DNA of 64,000 nt from a virus. The stretch covers positions 248,001-312,000 of the IMG/VR virus record IMGVR_UViG_3300044712_001255. One strand, given 5' to 3'. The translations under genes and the position numbers were made by a program. Positions 21,756 through 28,443 of this stretch are shown one piece after another (the first letter of the stretch is position 1; each line of letters opens with the position of its first letter). The notes under the pieces are model-generated. The model searched no databases, had not been told where the DNA came from, and saw only the letters and a program-made list of their open reading frames with translations.

Positions 21756-22607
21756 ATGGCAATTCGTATTGTTCGTGGAATTGATCGCACTCGTAACAAA
21801 AAAGTGTATTCTTACGGACGACTAACTCATCCAGGATTAGGCGTAAGAAAAACATATATGAATGTACGTAATTCGCCAAATGATGGGTCGCCATTCCACC
21901 CAATGAATTTTGGATCAGATTTGAAGTTTTGGCTTCGGGGTGATCTTGGTGTGACGACAAGGGATTCATCAGTTGTAAAATGGGAATGTCAAGTTTCTGG
22001 TATTTCATTTGATGAAACTGGTTTTGGTGATCCTCCTACGCTTGTTGCACAGGATTCACGTCTTAACAACGTTGCAACAGTTCAATTCACAAATTCTCTA
22101 TTGACAAAATTATCGTCAACAGGTCCGATTATTTCAGATACGTGGACTTGGTTGATCATTGGATATTGGGATGCAATTAGCGACGCACCAAACTTGTGGC
22201 AGTTGAATTATTCAATCAGTCCAGCCCTTGTTGCTGGTTTCTTGTTTTCGCGACAAAATTACGTATCATCGTATGATCAAACAACCATTATCTCGGCGCA
22301 ATCAGATGACGCTGACGTTGATGCATTATCTGGAGTTAAGGCAGCATTTCTATTATCACAAGATGCAACAGGAGATGTTAATCAAACAACATTGGGATAT
22401 CGTAATGTGAATAGACGATTAGGCGCAACGGACTATGTTTATTCGCCTACGGCTATTCGATTGGACACAACGCTTTCCATGTCTAATACGTACAACAAAT
22501 TGAGTTCTATTGCTGAAGTACTGGTAATTTCAAAACCAATTTCTGATATCTTTAGGCTGAGCCCATATATTCGTGATCGCTACATGATCGATTTATTGGA
22601 CATCTAA
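21756..22607 (+). CDS. LamG/lectin-like virion protein, 283 aa
   Basis: ATG 21756 (MAIRIVRGIDRTR). From about residue 45 it follows the phage concanavalin-like pattern: FGSDLKFWLRGDLGVTT, VVKWECQVSG, ATVQFTNS, WTWLIIGYWD. Such jelly-roll domains decorate tails or fibres and bind carbohydrate. A second virion-type gene follows two bases downstream. Confidence 0.6.
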   Translation: MAIRIVRGIDRTRNKKVYSYGRLTHPGLGVRKTYMNVRNSPNDGSPFHPMNFGSDLKFWLRGDLGVTTRDSSVVKWECQVSGISFDETGFGDPPTLVAQDSRLNNVATVQFTNSLLTKLSSTGPIISDTWTWLIIGYWDAISDAPNLWQLNYSISPALVAGFLFSRQNYVSSYDQTTIISAQSDDADVDALSGVKAAFLLSQDATGDVNQTTLGYRNVNRRLGATDYVYSPTAIRLDTTLSMSNTYNKLSSIAEVLVISKPISDIFRLSPYIRDRYMIDLLDI

Positions 22608-22608
22608 T

Positions 22609-23364
22609 ATGAAAAACGTAATTGAACGCATCAAAAATGGTGAAATGTTGTTGGCATGGGAAACCATCACGCTTACAAGCTCAAAATCTCAATTGGTTGA
22701 TTGCACACTAGAAATTCAAGTGATGCAAGACGCAATGAAACTACAGAATGATTCTGGTAATTGGGTACGTTTCATGGTGACTGCATATCAACAGCAACAA
22801 ATCGCAGATATTGTTGGTGGAATTTTCCATTCTGAGAAGACGGCAGAAGAACGACACAAGCACGCAAATACAATAATTTCCCCAGTGACTCAAACGCCTC
22901 CAGGAAGCGGCAAAATAACTGCGCTCGCAACCGAGGACGATTACAATCACTACGTAGATCTAGCGCTTCAAAAGGCGCAGCCTGACGGCGTCTTTGGTAT
23001 TGTCTCTGCGGTTGGCAAGCCGTGGTGTCTAACAAACAATATGGCAGGTCAACAACGTTATGGTTCAAAAACAGCGTATAACTTCGGTTGGTTTGACAAT
23101 GGGGGCATATACACAAGCCCATGTGGGCTAAAGTGCTGGCAGGCTGTTGCAAGCGGCATGTCAGAATACGTACACAATGATTCTCACGCCGATCCCTCAC
23201 AAGTTTGTGAATTTCCACATAATGATTGCGTGCTGACACTAGCCGACGGGTCTAGACAAGATTGGAAACTAGCTGACGTCTATCAGCATGAGTTATACTG
23301 CGATTTCGTTACACACGGTGGGCCACTAAAGATCGTTAGACAAAATTCTGTCCCTCTTAGTTGA
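22609..23364 (+). CDS. conserved-looking virion-type protein, 251 aa
   Basis: Middle section PWCLTNNMAG...YNFGWF and a later HNDSHADPSQVCEF resemble a phage protein family that I remember only as uncharacterised. Several His and Cys in the C-terminal half could be catalytic, but I cannot name a fold. Probably co-transcribed with the lectin-like gene. Confidence 0.55.
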   Translation: MKNVIERIKNGEMLLAWETITLTSSKSQLVDCTLEIQVMQDAMKLQNDSGNWVRFMVTAYQQQQIADIVGGIFHSEKTAEERHKHANTIISPVTQTPPGSGKITALATEDDYNHYVDLALQKAQPDGVFGIVSAVGKPWCLTNNMAGQQRYGSKTAYNFGWFDNGGIYTSPCGLKCWQAVASGMSEYVHNDSHADPSQVCEFPHNDCVLTLADGSRQDWKLADVYQHELYCDFVTHGGPLKIVRQNSVPLS

Positions 23365-23370
23365 TTTTTT

Positions 23371-23400
23371 AGTGTACTTGTGTGCGAGACATGATAACCT
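23371..23400 (+). promoter_or_regulatory. phage promoter, AGTGTA-N18-TAACCT
   Basis: AGTGTA at 23371-23376 and TAACCT at 23395-23400, just after the stop at 23364. No protein gene follows for almost 500 bases, so it probably drives the non-coding RNA and tRNAs downstream. Confidence 0.55.
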
Positions 23401-23600
23401 ATACTCAAGGTGCTGCGGCATCTACTTCAGGATGGTAAACATGCTACGCCAACTCAACACGATACAGAGAACACATACCGGCTTGATGCTGGTGTGCGGC
23501 CTGTCGTGTTTAGGTTTGCCATCCAGCGTCGGCCTCCTTACCCCCTCAGGGGTAAGATTTAGTTGCTGACATAGGCCCCTCGTCCTGGGCTAGAAGTTTT
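23401..23600 (+). ncRNA. untranslated structured RNA region
   Basis: No convincing frame. Contains a strong hairpin CTTACCCC-CTCA-GGGGTAAG near 23535-23555 and several G+C-rich pairings upstream. It follows a phage promoter and leads into a tRNA-like gene at 23601. Could be a small RNA, a leader or decayed tRNA sequence. Confidence 0.35.
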
Positions 23601-23670
23601 CAAAGCGTAGCTCAAAGAGAGCGGCTGATCGTGGAGATCAGTGATGCAGAATCGGTACCTGCCGCTTTGA
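23601..23670 (+). tRNA. atypical tRNA-like gene without canonical T-loop
   Basis: Acceptor CAAAGCG/CGCTTTG and D-stem GCTC/GAGC are perfect; anticodon stem CTGAT/ATCAG with loop CGTGGAG; T-arm position holds GCAG-AATCGGTAC-CTGC instead of a TTCGANT loop. Perhaps Pro(TGG) or His-like, or a decayed gene. Confidence 0.45.
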
Positions 23671-23722
23671 CGGATCGAAAGAAAGTTGTTTCGATCTTGT
23701 TCATTGACAATCTGCATTCTTT

Positions 23723-23793
23723 CAGCCTATGGCGTAGTGGTAACGCTCCAGTTCGGGGAACTGGCATCATTGGTTCGATTCCGATTAGGCTGA
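23723..23793 (+). tRNA. tRNA-Pro(GGG)
   Basis: Acceptor CAGCCTA/TAGGCTG, anticodon loop TCGGGGA (C33) on stem CCAGT/ACTGG, T-loop TTCGATT, A73. Confidence 0.85.
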
Positions 23794-23887
23794 CTGGGAA
23801 TACGTCATTTTCCTAGTGCAGGGACGCCTGTTGAGTGAGAGTGACGTAGACCATACACTAGAAAAATGATTGATAGAATTGATCGAT

Positions 23888-24466
23888 ATGAAGAAATGTG
23901 ATGCATCTCTTGAAGAGATTCAAAGATTCGTAAAAGAATCAACATGTATTTCGCAAGTTGTCATTGCGCTCAAATTACCGTGTAATGCGAAGTACGCAGA
24001 ATTTGTTCGTCAATTGATCTCACAACACGCACTTGACACATCTCACTTCACACGCAAACGAAAATATGAACGAATCAGAAAAGCTTGTCCTGTTTGTCAA
24101 ACAACGTTTGAAACATACGTAAATCATCCTAAATACAACAAAACAACGTGTTCGTGTGCTTGCGCAAATTCATTCTTTCGTAGTGGAAATAACAACCCAA
24201 ACACAAAGCATGACGAAGATAAGGGAACGTGGATGTACACGTTATGTTGGAAAAATCATGAACATCAATGCGTCATTTGTGGTGAACAAAACATCGTAGC
24301 TGTTCACCATTTTAATGGTAAACATGATGACAATCGACCAGAGAATTTGGTACCTATGTGTCCAACACATCATCAATATTGGCACTCTAAATTTCGATCA
24401 CTCATAGAGGAAAAAGTAAACACATATGTAGAAAATTGGATCTCAACACATCAGAGATTAGTGTAG
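23888..24466 (+). CDS. HNH endonuclease with N-terminal zinc-binding region
   Basis: 192 aa from ATG 23888; an in-frame TTG at 23870 is another start. Cys pairs CPVCQTTF and CSCACANSFF, then CVICGEQNIVAVHHFNG with DNRPENLVPMCPTHHQYWHS: a complete HNH core. The last 15 bases overlap the 5' end of the tRNA-Pro gene at 24452, placing this nuclease gene directly against a tRNA as homing elements often are. Confidence 0.85.
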   Translation: MKKCDASLEEIQRFVKESTCISQVVIALKLPCNAKYAEFVRQLISQHALDTSHFTRKRKYERIRKACPVCQTTFETYVNHPKYNKTTCSCACANSFFRSGNNNPNTKHDEDKGTWMYTLCWKNHEHQCVICGEQNIVAVHHFNGKHDDNRPENLVPMCPTHHQYWHSKFRSLIEEKVNTYVENWISTHQRLV

Positions 24467-24522
24467 TGGTTGCACACCTGCCTTGGGGACAGGTTGTCGG
24501 AGTTCGATTCTCCGATCTCTGA
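24452..24522 (+). tRNA. tRNA-Pro(TGG), second copy
   Basis: Acceptor CAGAGAT/ATCTCTG, TGG in loop CCTTGGGGA on stem ACCTG/CAGGT, T-arm CGGAG-TTCGATT-CTCCG, A73. Its first 15 bases are also the end of the HNH gene. Confidence 0.8.
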
Positions 24523-24689
24523 CGCACACGTGGTGGAAAGGCAGACACAACATTAAAAGCGTAAGGTGCTTGTTGGCGTTGATTCGCCAGCATCAAGCAT
24601 GGATCGAGGGAGCGTAACGCGGTGCGGAAAACGGCCAACGGGTACGACAATCGTGAAGTGTGCAGCAGGTTTGCGGATGCACCGGAACG
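24523..24689 (+). ncRNA. tRNA-Leu-like 5' half followed by unresolved structured RNA
   Basis: GCACACG then a Leu-type D-arm GTG-GAAAGGCAGA-CAC at about 24526-24551, a CAACA...TGTTG stem with an oversized loop and a GGCG-TTGATT-CGCC hairpin. AGTGTGC near 24656 could be the matching acceptor strand but no TTCGA T-loop precedes it; GTGCG near 24616 is an alternative. Probably an interrupted or decayed tRNA-Leu. Confidence 0.35.
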
Positions 24690-24770
24690 GCGCTCGAGGG
24701 TGTCGTAAGGGAAGCGAGCTTATCCTAAAAGCTGCAGATGTGGATGCGGGTTCGAGTCCCGCCGTGCGCA
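24690..24770 (+). tRNA. tRNA-Arg(CCT), first copy
   Basis: Acceptor GCGCTCG/CGTGCGC with one mismatch, anticodon arm AGCTT-ATCCTAA-AAGCT, T-arm GCGGG-TTCGAGT-CCCGC, A73; variable loop longer than usual. Confidence 0.7.
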
Positions 24771-24773
24771 AAT

Positions 24774-24844
24774 CAGGGACAGGTGTAATGGTTGCACCTC
24801 TGTTTCGGGAACAGATAGTCGGAGTTCGATTCTCCGGTCCTTGA
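24774..24844 (+). tRNA. tRNA-Pro(CGG)
   Basis: Acceptor CAGGGAC/GTCCTTG, anticodon loop TTCGGGA on stem TCTGT/ACAGA, T-loop TTCGATT, A73. Confidence 0.9.
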
Positions 24845-24956
24845 CAACATCATAACACGACCAAATGGTGCCGGCAAAACCCCCGGAGTGCAAAATGTAG
24901 CTGTGGCAGGCGAATTGACGCCAAGGCGATAACATAGCAACGTGCGATGATGAAAT
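24845..24956 (+). other. non-coding spacer
   Basis: Short G+C-rich pairings (GCCGG/CCGG and GGCG/CGCC-like) but no T-arm, no frame and no recognised RNA family. Confidence 0.2.
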
Positions 24957-25028
24957 ACCGGGATAGCTCAGTGGTAGAGCGTCTCCCTTACAAGGAGAGT
25001 GTCGCAGGTTCGAGCCCTGTTCCCGGTA
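24957..25028 (+). tRNA. tRNA-Val(TAC)
   Basis: Acceptor ACCGGGA/TCCCGGT, anticodon loop CTTACAA on stem TCTCC/GGAGA, T-loop TTCGAGC, A73. Confidence 0.92.
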
Positions 25029-25029
25029 C

Positions 25030-25102
25030 GAGCGTCTGGTGTAGATGGTTCGCACAATACCCTGAAGACGTATGGGACTCGGTTCGATCCCGAGGGCGCT
25101 CG
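25030..25102 (+). tRNA. tRNA-Phe(GAA), divergent copy
   Basis: Acceptor GAGCGTC/GGCGCTC, GAA in loop CCTGAAGAC with a C-C mismatch closing it, T-arm CTCGG-TTCGATC-CCGAG, G73 (Phe normally has A73). Confidence 0.75.
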
Positions 25103-25106
25103 CAAT

Positions 25107-25178
25107 CCCAAGTTGGTTAAGACGGATGAACGCGTGCCTGAAGAGCACGAGAGGGTGGTTCGATTCCACTGCTTGGGA
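25107..25178 (+). tRNA. tRNA-Phe(GAA)
   Basis: Acceptor CCCAAGT/GCTTGGG, anticodon arm CGTGC-CTGAAGA-GCACG, T-loop TTCGATT, A73. Confidence 0.85.
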
Positions 25179-25197
25179 CAATACGAGCAAGATATGT

Positions 25198-25812
25198 ATG
25201 TTTGCTATGTCTGGAGAGAAGAACGGCGTACGTATCAATTCATTAGCAGACGTTGAGGGACCATCGTCCTCCAACTGGCCGGCAAAGATACGCGCTAGTT
25301 CAGGAGAAAAGCTCAAAAATTGGGCCGCAGTGCTGATGGGCGTCGCGGCGCTTGTGACCGCTGGTGGCACATATATCAAGCCCGCGGATGACACAAAAAC
25401 ACGATCGACTTATGAAGAGATTCGACGCGAGATAGGCGAAATGTCGAAAGACATTAAGAATGTGTCGCAGGACGTTGAGTTCTTATACCAGGTGCGTATC
25501 TCTGATGAGAAACAACGACATGACGCGTTTGACAAAGAAGCAAAGATGCAGGAAGAGGAAGATTCATACATAGAGCAATTCCTTGCAAAGAAAAACGGAT
25601 CAAAAGCCGCGAAGGACTACATTGACAAGCGCAAGCTTGAACGTAAAAAGTTGCGTGTGTTGTTCAAGGTAAGTTCAGACAAACGTGAACTCGCACGCCC
25701 ACCGACTACGAGAAATCTTCCGTCGTATGACGCAGTTCCACAAACTTCGGCGAGTGCAGGCGCACCAAATACCAATGATGGTGGGTCAAGCAGGCCGAGT
25801 GTAAACAAGTAA
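25198..25812 (+). CDS. membrane-anchored coiled-coil protein, 204 aa
   Basis: ATG 25198 chosen since earlier in-frame starts lie inside tRNA-Phe. One helix (NWAAVLMGVAALVTAGGTYI) near residues 41-60, then a charged helix/coiled coil (IRREIGEMSKDIKNVSQDVEF) and a Lys-rich helix, ending in a Pro/Ser/Gly tail. The topology is like an i-spanin, but no outer-membrane partner overlaps it. The stop codon abuts tRNA-Cys with no gap. Confidence 0.55.
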   Translation: MFAMSGEKNGVRINSLADVEGPSSSNWPAKIRASSGEKLKNWAAVLMGVAALVTAGGTYIKPADDTKTRSTYEEIRREIGEMSKDIKNVSQDVEFLYQVRISDEKQRHDAFDKEAKMQEEEDSYIEQFLAKKNGSKAAKDYIDKRKLERKKLRVLFKVSSDKRELARPPTTRNLPSYDAVPQTSASAGAPNTNDGGSSRPSVNK

Positions 25813-25884
25813 CGCCAAGTGGTAGAACGATAATACATCCGGTTGCAACCCGGAAGATTGCAGGTTTAAGTCCTGTCTTGGCGT
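25813..25884 (+). tRNA. tRNA-Cys(GCA)
   Basis: Acceptor CGCCAAG/CTTGGCG, anticodon arm TCCGG-TTGCAAC-CCGGA, T-loop TTTAAGT, T73, the Cys identity base. D-loop lacks the usual GG. Confidence 0.85.
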
Positions 25885-25886
25885 CA

Positions 25887-26043
25887 GATCAAGTAACCAG
25901 ATCTTTTGATCCGATGTTGATAACGTAAGTCAACTTTTTGGCGGAACTGGCAGACGCGCCGGCCTAAGAAACTGGCATGATCATTTGAACAAAATTCTTG
26001 TGATCTATGTGGGTTCAAGTCCCACAAGAGAAGGTGAACGATC
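25887..26043 (+). ncRNA. bracketed tRNA element 1 (outer helix, GTAAC, AGGTGAA)
   Basis: GATC at 25887-25890, two bases, GTAAC (25893-25897); at the far end AGGTGAA (26032-26038), one base, GATC (26040-26043). The bracket encloses the Leu-type tRNA at 25932-26033. The same layout recurs three more times downstream. Confidence 0.45.
25932..26033 (+). tRNA. tRNA-Leu, anticodon AAG or TAA
   Basis: Leu-type D-arm GCGGAACTGGCAGACGC, anticodon stem GCCGG/CTGGC around the nine-base loop CCTAAGAAA, very long variable arm closed by GATCA/TGATC, T-arm GTGGG-TTCAAGT-CCCAC. The acceptor pairing is poor. Confidence 0.6.
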
Positions 26044-26047
26044 ATTT

Positions 26048-26119
26048 GCTGGAGTGGTGATAGTGGTAGCACAGTTGCTTGGTAAGCAACCTGCAGGGGT
26101 TCGATTCCCCTCCCCAGCA
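26048..26119 (+). tRNA. tRNA-Thr(GGT)
   Basis: Acceptor GCTGGAG/CCCCAGC, anticodon arm GTTGC-TTGGTAA-GCAAC, T-arm AGGGG-TTCGATT-CCCCT, A73. Confidence 0.9.
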
Positions 26120-26121
26120 CA

Positions 26122-26212
26122 GAGCGCGGTAACTACGTTCGTTGTCATGGTTTGACAAGGAATTCTTTCAAAAATTCCTATTTTGGTTCGAATCCAAATA
26201 GGTGAAGCGCTC
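26122..26212 (+). ncRNA. bracketed tRNA-like element 2
   Basis: Outer helix GAGCGC/GCGCTC (26122-26127 with 26207-26212), GTAAC at 26129-26133, AGGTGAA at 26200-26206. Inside: arm TTGTC-ATGGTTT-GACAA (GGT or similar anticodon), a variable arm GGAATT/AATTCC and a T-loop TTCGAAT on an extended stem. Confidence 0.5.
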
Positions 26213-26219
26213 AATCTTC

Positions 26220-26318
26220 AAACAAAAGTAACCTCACAAACGAAGTGTTGATAGTGACACAACTTGAGTTTAACAAGAAAAAGTAGGTGCAAGTCCTGCC
26301 GTGAAGGTGAAATTGTTT
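26220..26318 (+). ncRNA. bracketed tRNA-like element 3
   Basis: Outer helix AAACAA/TTGTTT, GTAAC at 26228-26232, AGGTGAA at 26305-26311. Inside: D-arm-like GTGT/ACAC, arm CTTG-AGTTTAA-CAAG (Lys- or Asn-like loop) and a T-arm-like GTAGG-TGCAAGT-CCTGC. ACCTCAC pairs with GTGAAGGT with one bulge as a possible acceptor stem. Confidence 0.5.
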
Positions 26319-26324
26319 CTTTTT

Positions 26325-26421
26325 CAACAAAGTAACTGTTTTCGTGTTGATTGATAATCATCTTAGCTTAAAACTAAGACAATCTGGTGAGACTCCAGAC
26401 TCGAGTTTAGGTGAAATGTTG
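26325..26421 (+). ncRNA. bracketed tRNA-like element 4, Leu(TAA)-type anticodon arm
   Basis: Outer helix CAACA/TGTTG, GTAAC at 26332-26336, AGGTGAA at 26409-26415. Inside: perfect anticodon arm CTTAG-CTTAAAA-CTAAG, identical in form to tRNA-Leu(UAA), and a T-arm-like CTGG-TGAGACT-CCAG. Confidence 0.5.
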
Positions 26422-26424
26422 TAC

Positions 26425-26510
26425 AAACGTGATGAGTAACATACAATGTCAAGGTGACATCCACAAGATGTCATACGTGGTGCAAATCCCGGACGTGAAA
26501 ATCATACGAT
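26425..26510 (+). ncRNA. related element 5, weaker match
   Basis: GTAAC at 26436-26440, a stem ATGTC/GACAT region, T-loop-like CGTGG-TGCAAAT-CCCGG and GTGAAAA before a short CGT.../...ACG outer pairing. Fewer shared bases than its neighbours. Confidence 0.35.
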
Positions 26511-26581
26511 GCTGGTCTAGTATAGTGGCATTACAGCTGTTTCGTAAGCAGCCTACAGGGGTTCGATTCCCTTGACCAGCA
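26511..26581 (+). tRNA. tRNA-Thr(CGT)
   Basis: Acceptor GCTGGTC/GACCAGC, anticodon arm GCTGT-TTCGTAA-GCAGC, T-loop TTCGATT, A73. Confidence 0.92.
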
Positions 26582-26663
26582 CGATACTAAAAACACAGTA
26601 ACGAAAAAAAGCAATAAACGCTTTGAGAGATTATTGCTGAAGTGAAAATGAGAGTAGGTATCG
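26582..26663 (+). ncRNA. hairpin element 6 with outer helix CGATAC/GTATCG
   Basis: Six-bp outer helix, GTAAC at 26598-26602, an 8-bp hairpin AGCAATAA/TTATTGCT and GTGAAAA at about 26642. It lacks a T-arm, so it may be a reduced relative of the preceding elements. Confidence 0.35.
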
Positions 26664-26668
26664 ACGTC

Positions 26669-26741
26669 GCCCGTGTAGCTCAATTGGCAGAGCAAGCGCC
26701 CTGTAAGCGCGAGGTTAGGTGTTCGACTCACCTCATGGGCA
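26669..26741 (+). tRNA. tRNA-Thr(TGT)
   Basis: Acceptor GCCCGTG/CATGGGC, anticodon loop CCTGTAA (C33), T-arm AGGTG-TTCGACT-CACCT, A73. Confidence 0.85.
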
Positions 26742-26765
26742 TCAAGATCAACAATGATCTTTTAT

Positions 26766-26837
26766 GGACTGGAAGAGCAAACGGTTAGCCGACAGGTTGT
26801 GGCCCTGTCGTAGTGGGTTCGACTCCCGCCCAGCCCT
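26766..26837 (+). tRNA. tRNA-His(GTG)
   Basis: Anticodon arm ACAGG-TTGTGGC-CCTGT, T-loop TTCGACT. The extra G(-1) pairing typical of tRNA-His is not obvious in the encoded ends. Confidence 0.85.
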
Positions 26838-26838
26838 C

Positions 26839-26921
26839 GCTGTCGTGGTGGAATTAGGCAGACACATCAGGTTGAGAGCCTGACGGTTTATACCATGCAG
26901 GTTCGACTCCTGTCGACAGCA
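26839..26921 (+). tRNA. tRNA-Leu(GAG)
   Basis: Class II; acceptor GCTGTCG/CGACAGC, anticodon arm TCAGG-TTGAGAG-CCTGA, T-loop TTCGACT, A73. Confidence 0.92.
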
Positions 26922-26922
26922 C

Positions 26923-27006
26923 ACAACTGTGGCGGAATTGGCAGGCGCGCCAGACTTAGAATCTGGTGACCGCAAGGTCGTGGAGGTTCGATCCCTCTCA
27001 GTTGTA
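26923..27006 (+). tRNA. tRNA-Leu(TAG)
   Basis: Class II; acceptor ACAACTG/CAGTTGT, anticodon loop CTTAGAA, variable arm GACC-GCAA-GGTC, T-loop TTCGATC, A73. Confidence 0.92.
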
Positions 27007-27014
27007 CGAGATAC

Positions 27015-27557
27015 ATGGCAAATCAATATTCTAAGTTTAAATGGGAAGATGAACGTCCATTTGAAGATCTGGGCCGAGTAAAACAACGTAACTTCCTAAT
27101 AAAAGAAGCGAATTTTAGTTGTTCTGCTTGCGGCTTCAATAAGTCAAGAGAAGACGGACGATCAATTTTAGAAATTCATCACATCGATGGGAATCATCAA
27201 AATAATGTTCGATCAAATTTGAAAGTGTTATGTCCAAATTGCCATGCCATGACGTTAAAATTCAGATTTTACGGAAAATCACATCTATCGTCAAAAGATC
27301 ATAGAGCTCGAACTATCAATAAAGAGCTCAGAATAAAACGTAAATTAGCGAGAGAACAACGCCAATCAAAAATTAGAGATCAGTTTTGTGAAACGATATT
27401 GTTATGTCATGAGACAAAAGAAATTGATTTCTCTAAATTTGGATGGGTATTACGTCTATCTGAGATGTTTGGCGTAACGCACCAAGCAATTGGTAGACGT
27501 ATAAGAAAATTGATGCCAGAATTCTACAATGATCATTGCTTCAAAAGGAAAGCATAA
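27015..27557 (+). CDS. HNH endonuclease with C-terminal HTH-like tail
   Basis: 180 aa. CSACGFNKS, then ILEIHHIDGNHQNN with RSNLKVLCPNCHAMT: full HNH core. The C-terminal ~50 residues (GWVLRLSEMFGVTHQAIGRRIRKLMPEFY) form a likely DNA-binding HTH as in many phage homing HNH enzymes. Inserted between tRNA-Leu and tRNA-Ile. Confidence 0.9.
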   Translation: MANQYSKFKWEDERPFEDLGRVKQRNFLIKEANFSCSACGFNKSREDGRSILEIHHIDGNHQNNVRSNLKVLCPNCHAMTLKFRFYGKSHLSSKDHRARTINKELRIKRKLAREQRQSKIRDQFCETILLCHETKEIDFSKFGWVLRLSEMFGVTHQAIGRRIRKLMPEFYNDHCFKRKA

Positions 27558-27563
27558 AATACG

Positions 27564-27641
27564 GGACTCGCGGCTTATCCGGATGGTTTGCCGGAATCTG
27601 TCCTATGAACAGACGCCAATGGTTCAATTCCGACGAGTCCT
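27564..27641 (+). tRNA. tRNA-Ile(TAT)
   Basis: Acceptor GGACTCG/CGAGTCC, anticodon arm TCTGT-CCTATGA-ACAGA (C33), large D-arm, weak T-stem with loop TTCAATT. A TAT anticodon would read AUA directly instead of through a lysidine-modified CAT tRNA. Confidence 0.7.
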
Positions 27642-27647
27642 ACATAC

Positions 27648-27720
27648 ACCAACATGGCTGAGTGGTTGAGGCGCTCGCTTCATAAGCGAGTTTACGTGGG
27701 TTCGATTCTCACTGTTGGTA
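27648..27720 (+). tRNA. tRNA with anticodon CAT (Met or Ile2)
   Basis: Acceptor ACCAACA/TGTTGGT, anticodon arm CTCGC-TTCATAA-GCGAG, T-loop TTCGATT, A73. Confidence 0.85.
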
Positions 27721-27724
27721 CAAC

Positions 27725-28042
27725 ATGATAGCACAAAAAGCACGGTTGATGACTAAACTAGTCTCTCTATTGAGAAAGAAGTTGTTTGATAATTCACCTT
27801 TCATTGAAGAGGTGCTCACTCAACTCGACATATTGACTCTCGAGAGAGGCATCAAAGTATGCGTAGAAGATCAGTTGATCGTGGTGTATTTACCAAGCAA
27901 ACCGGGATTCAATCCAATTCCCGTCGCGGCTGGCGTGATGCACCAGGCTGACGTCATTTTTGAATATGAAGCTGGCACGGGACGCATTGTCAAGTGCCTC
28001 AAGCATCGTGAACGTAATCCAGAAGAATTCAATAACGTATGA
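27725..28042 (+). CDS. hypothetical protein, 105 aa
   Basis: Starts five bases after tRNA-Met. Helical N-terminus and a beta-rich middle (IKVCVEDQLIVVYL). Its stop overlaps the next ATG (ATGA), so it belongs to the SLOG-NADAR operon. No family recognised. Confidence 0.55.
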   Translation: MIAQKARLMTKLVSLLRKKLFDNSPFIEEVLTQLDILTLERGIKVCVEDQLIVVYLPSKPGFNPIPVAAGVMHQADVIFEYEAGTGRIVKCLKHRERNPEEFNNV

Positions 28043-28443
28043 AAATACTTGTTTGCGGCTCTAGACATTGGGATGACATCGAGACAATTGCGCGTGTGTT
28101 GGAGGGGTTACCCAAATCTGGTGTCACGATAATACATGGGGCGGCTCGAGGGGCTGACATGATAGCCGGAGAGGTGGCCAAGCAGTTTGGATGGAACGTA
28201 CGTGAATACCCGGCGCAGTGGGACAAACACGGTAAAGCTGCTGGACCTCTTAGGAATCAGCTCATGCTTGATCGTGAAAATCTACGAGACAATCCTATTG
28301 AACTGTGCATTGCATTTCATGATGAGTTGCACAAGCAAGAGGGCGGTACTTACGACATGGTGAGACGATCTGCAGCTCTTGGCATACCCGTTAGAAATGT
28401 GAGATCATCAAATGACTCAACAAATAACACGCTTCATCAATGA
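28039..28443 (+). CDS. SLOG-family (YspA/DUF2493) nucleotide-binding protein
   Basis: 134 aa. CGSRHWDD near the start, IIHGAARGADMIAG at about 31-44 and WDKHGKAAGPLRNQLML at about 61-77 are the DUF2493/YspA signature of the Rossmann-like SLOG fold, which senses nucleotides such as ADP-ribose derivatives. Paired with the overlapping NADAR gene, so both likely act on NAD or ADP-ribose metabolites. Confidence 0.8.
   Translation: MKILVCGSRHWDDIETIARVLEGLPKSGVTIIHGAARGADMIAGEVAKQFGWNVREYPAQWDKHGKAAGPLRNQLMLDRENLRDNPIELCIAFHDELHKQEGGTYDMVRRSAALGIPVRNVRSSNDSTNNTLHQ

Noticed and set aside
24551-24689. Group I intron or RNase P RNA inside a tRNA-Leu
   Set aside because: No group I core elements or RNase P conserved regions could be found, and the flanking halves do not give one clean tRNA.
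24563-25394. Open frames of 92 to 224 aa on both strands across the tRNA block
   Set aside because: They translate tRNA genes (recurrent GxRFDP/SNPxLxG-like strings) and have no independent support.
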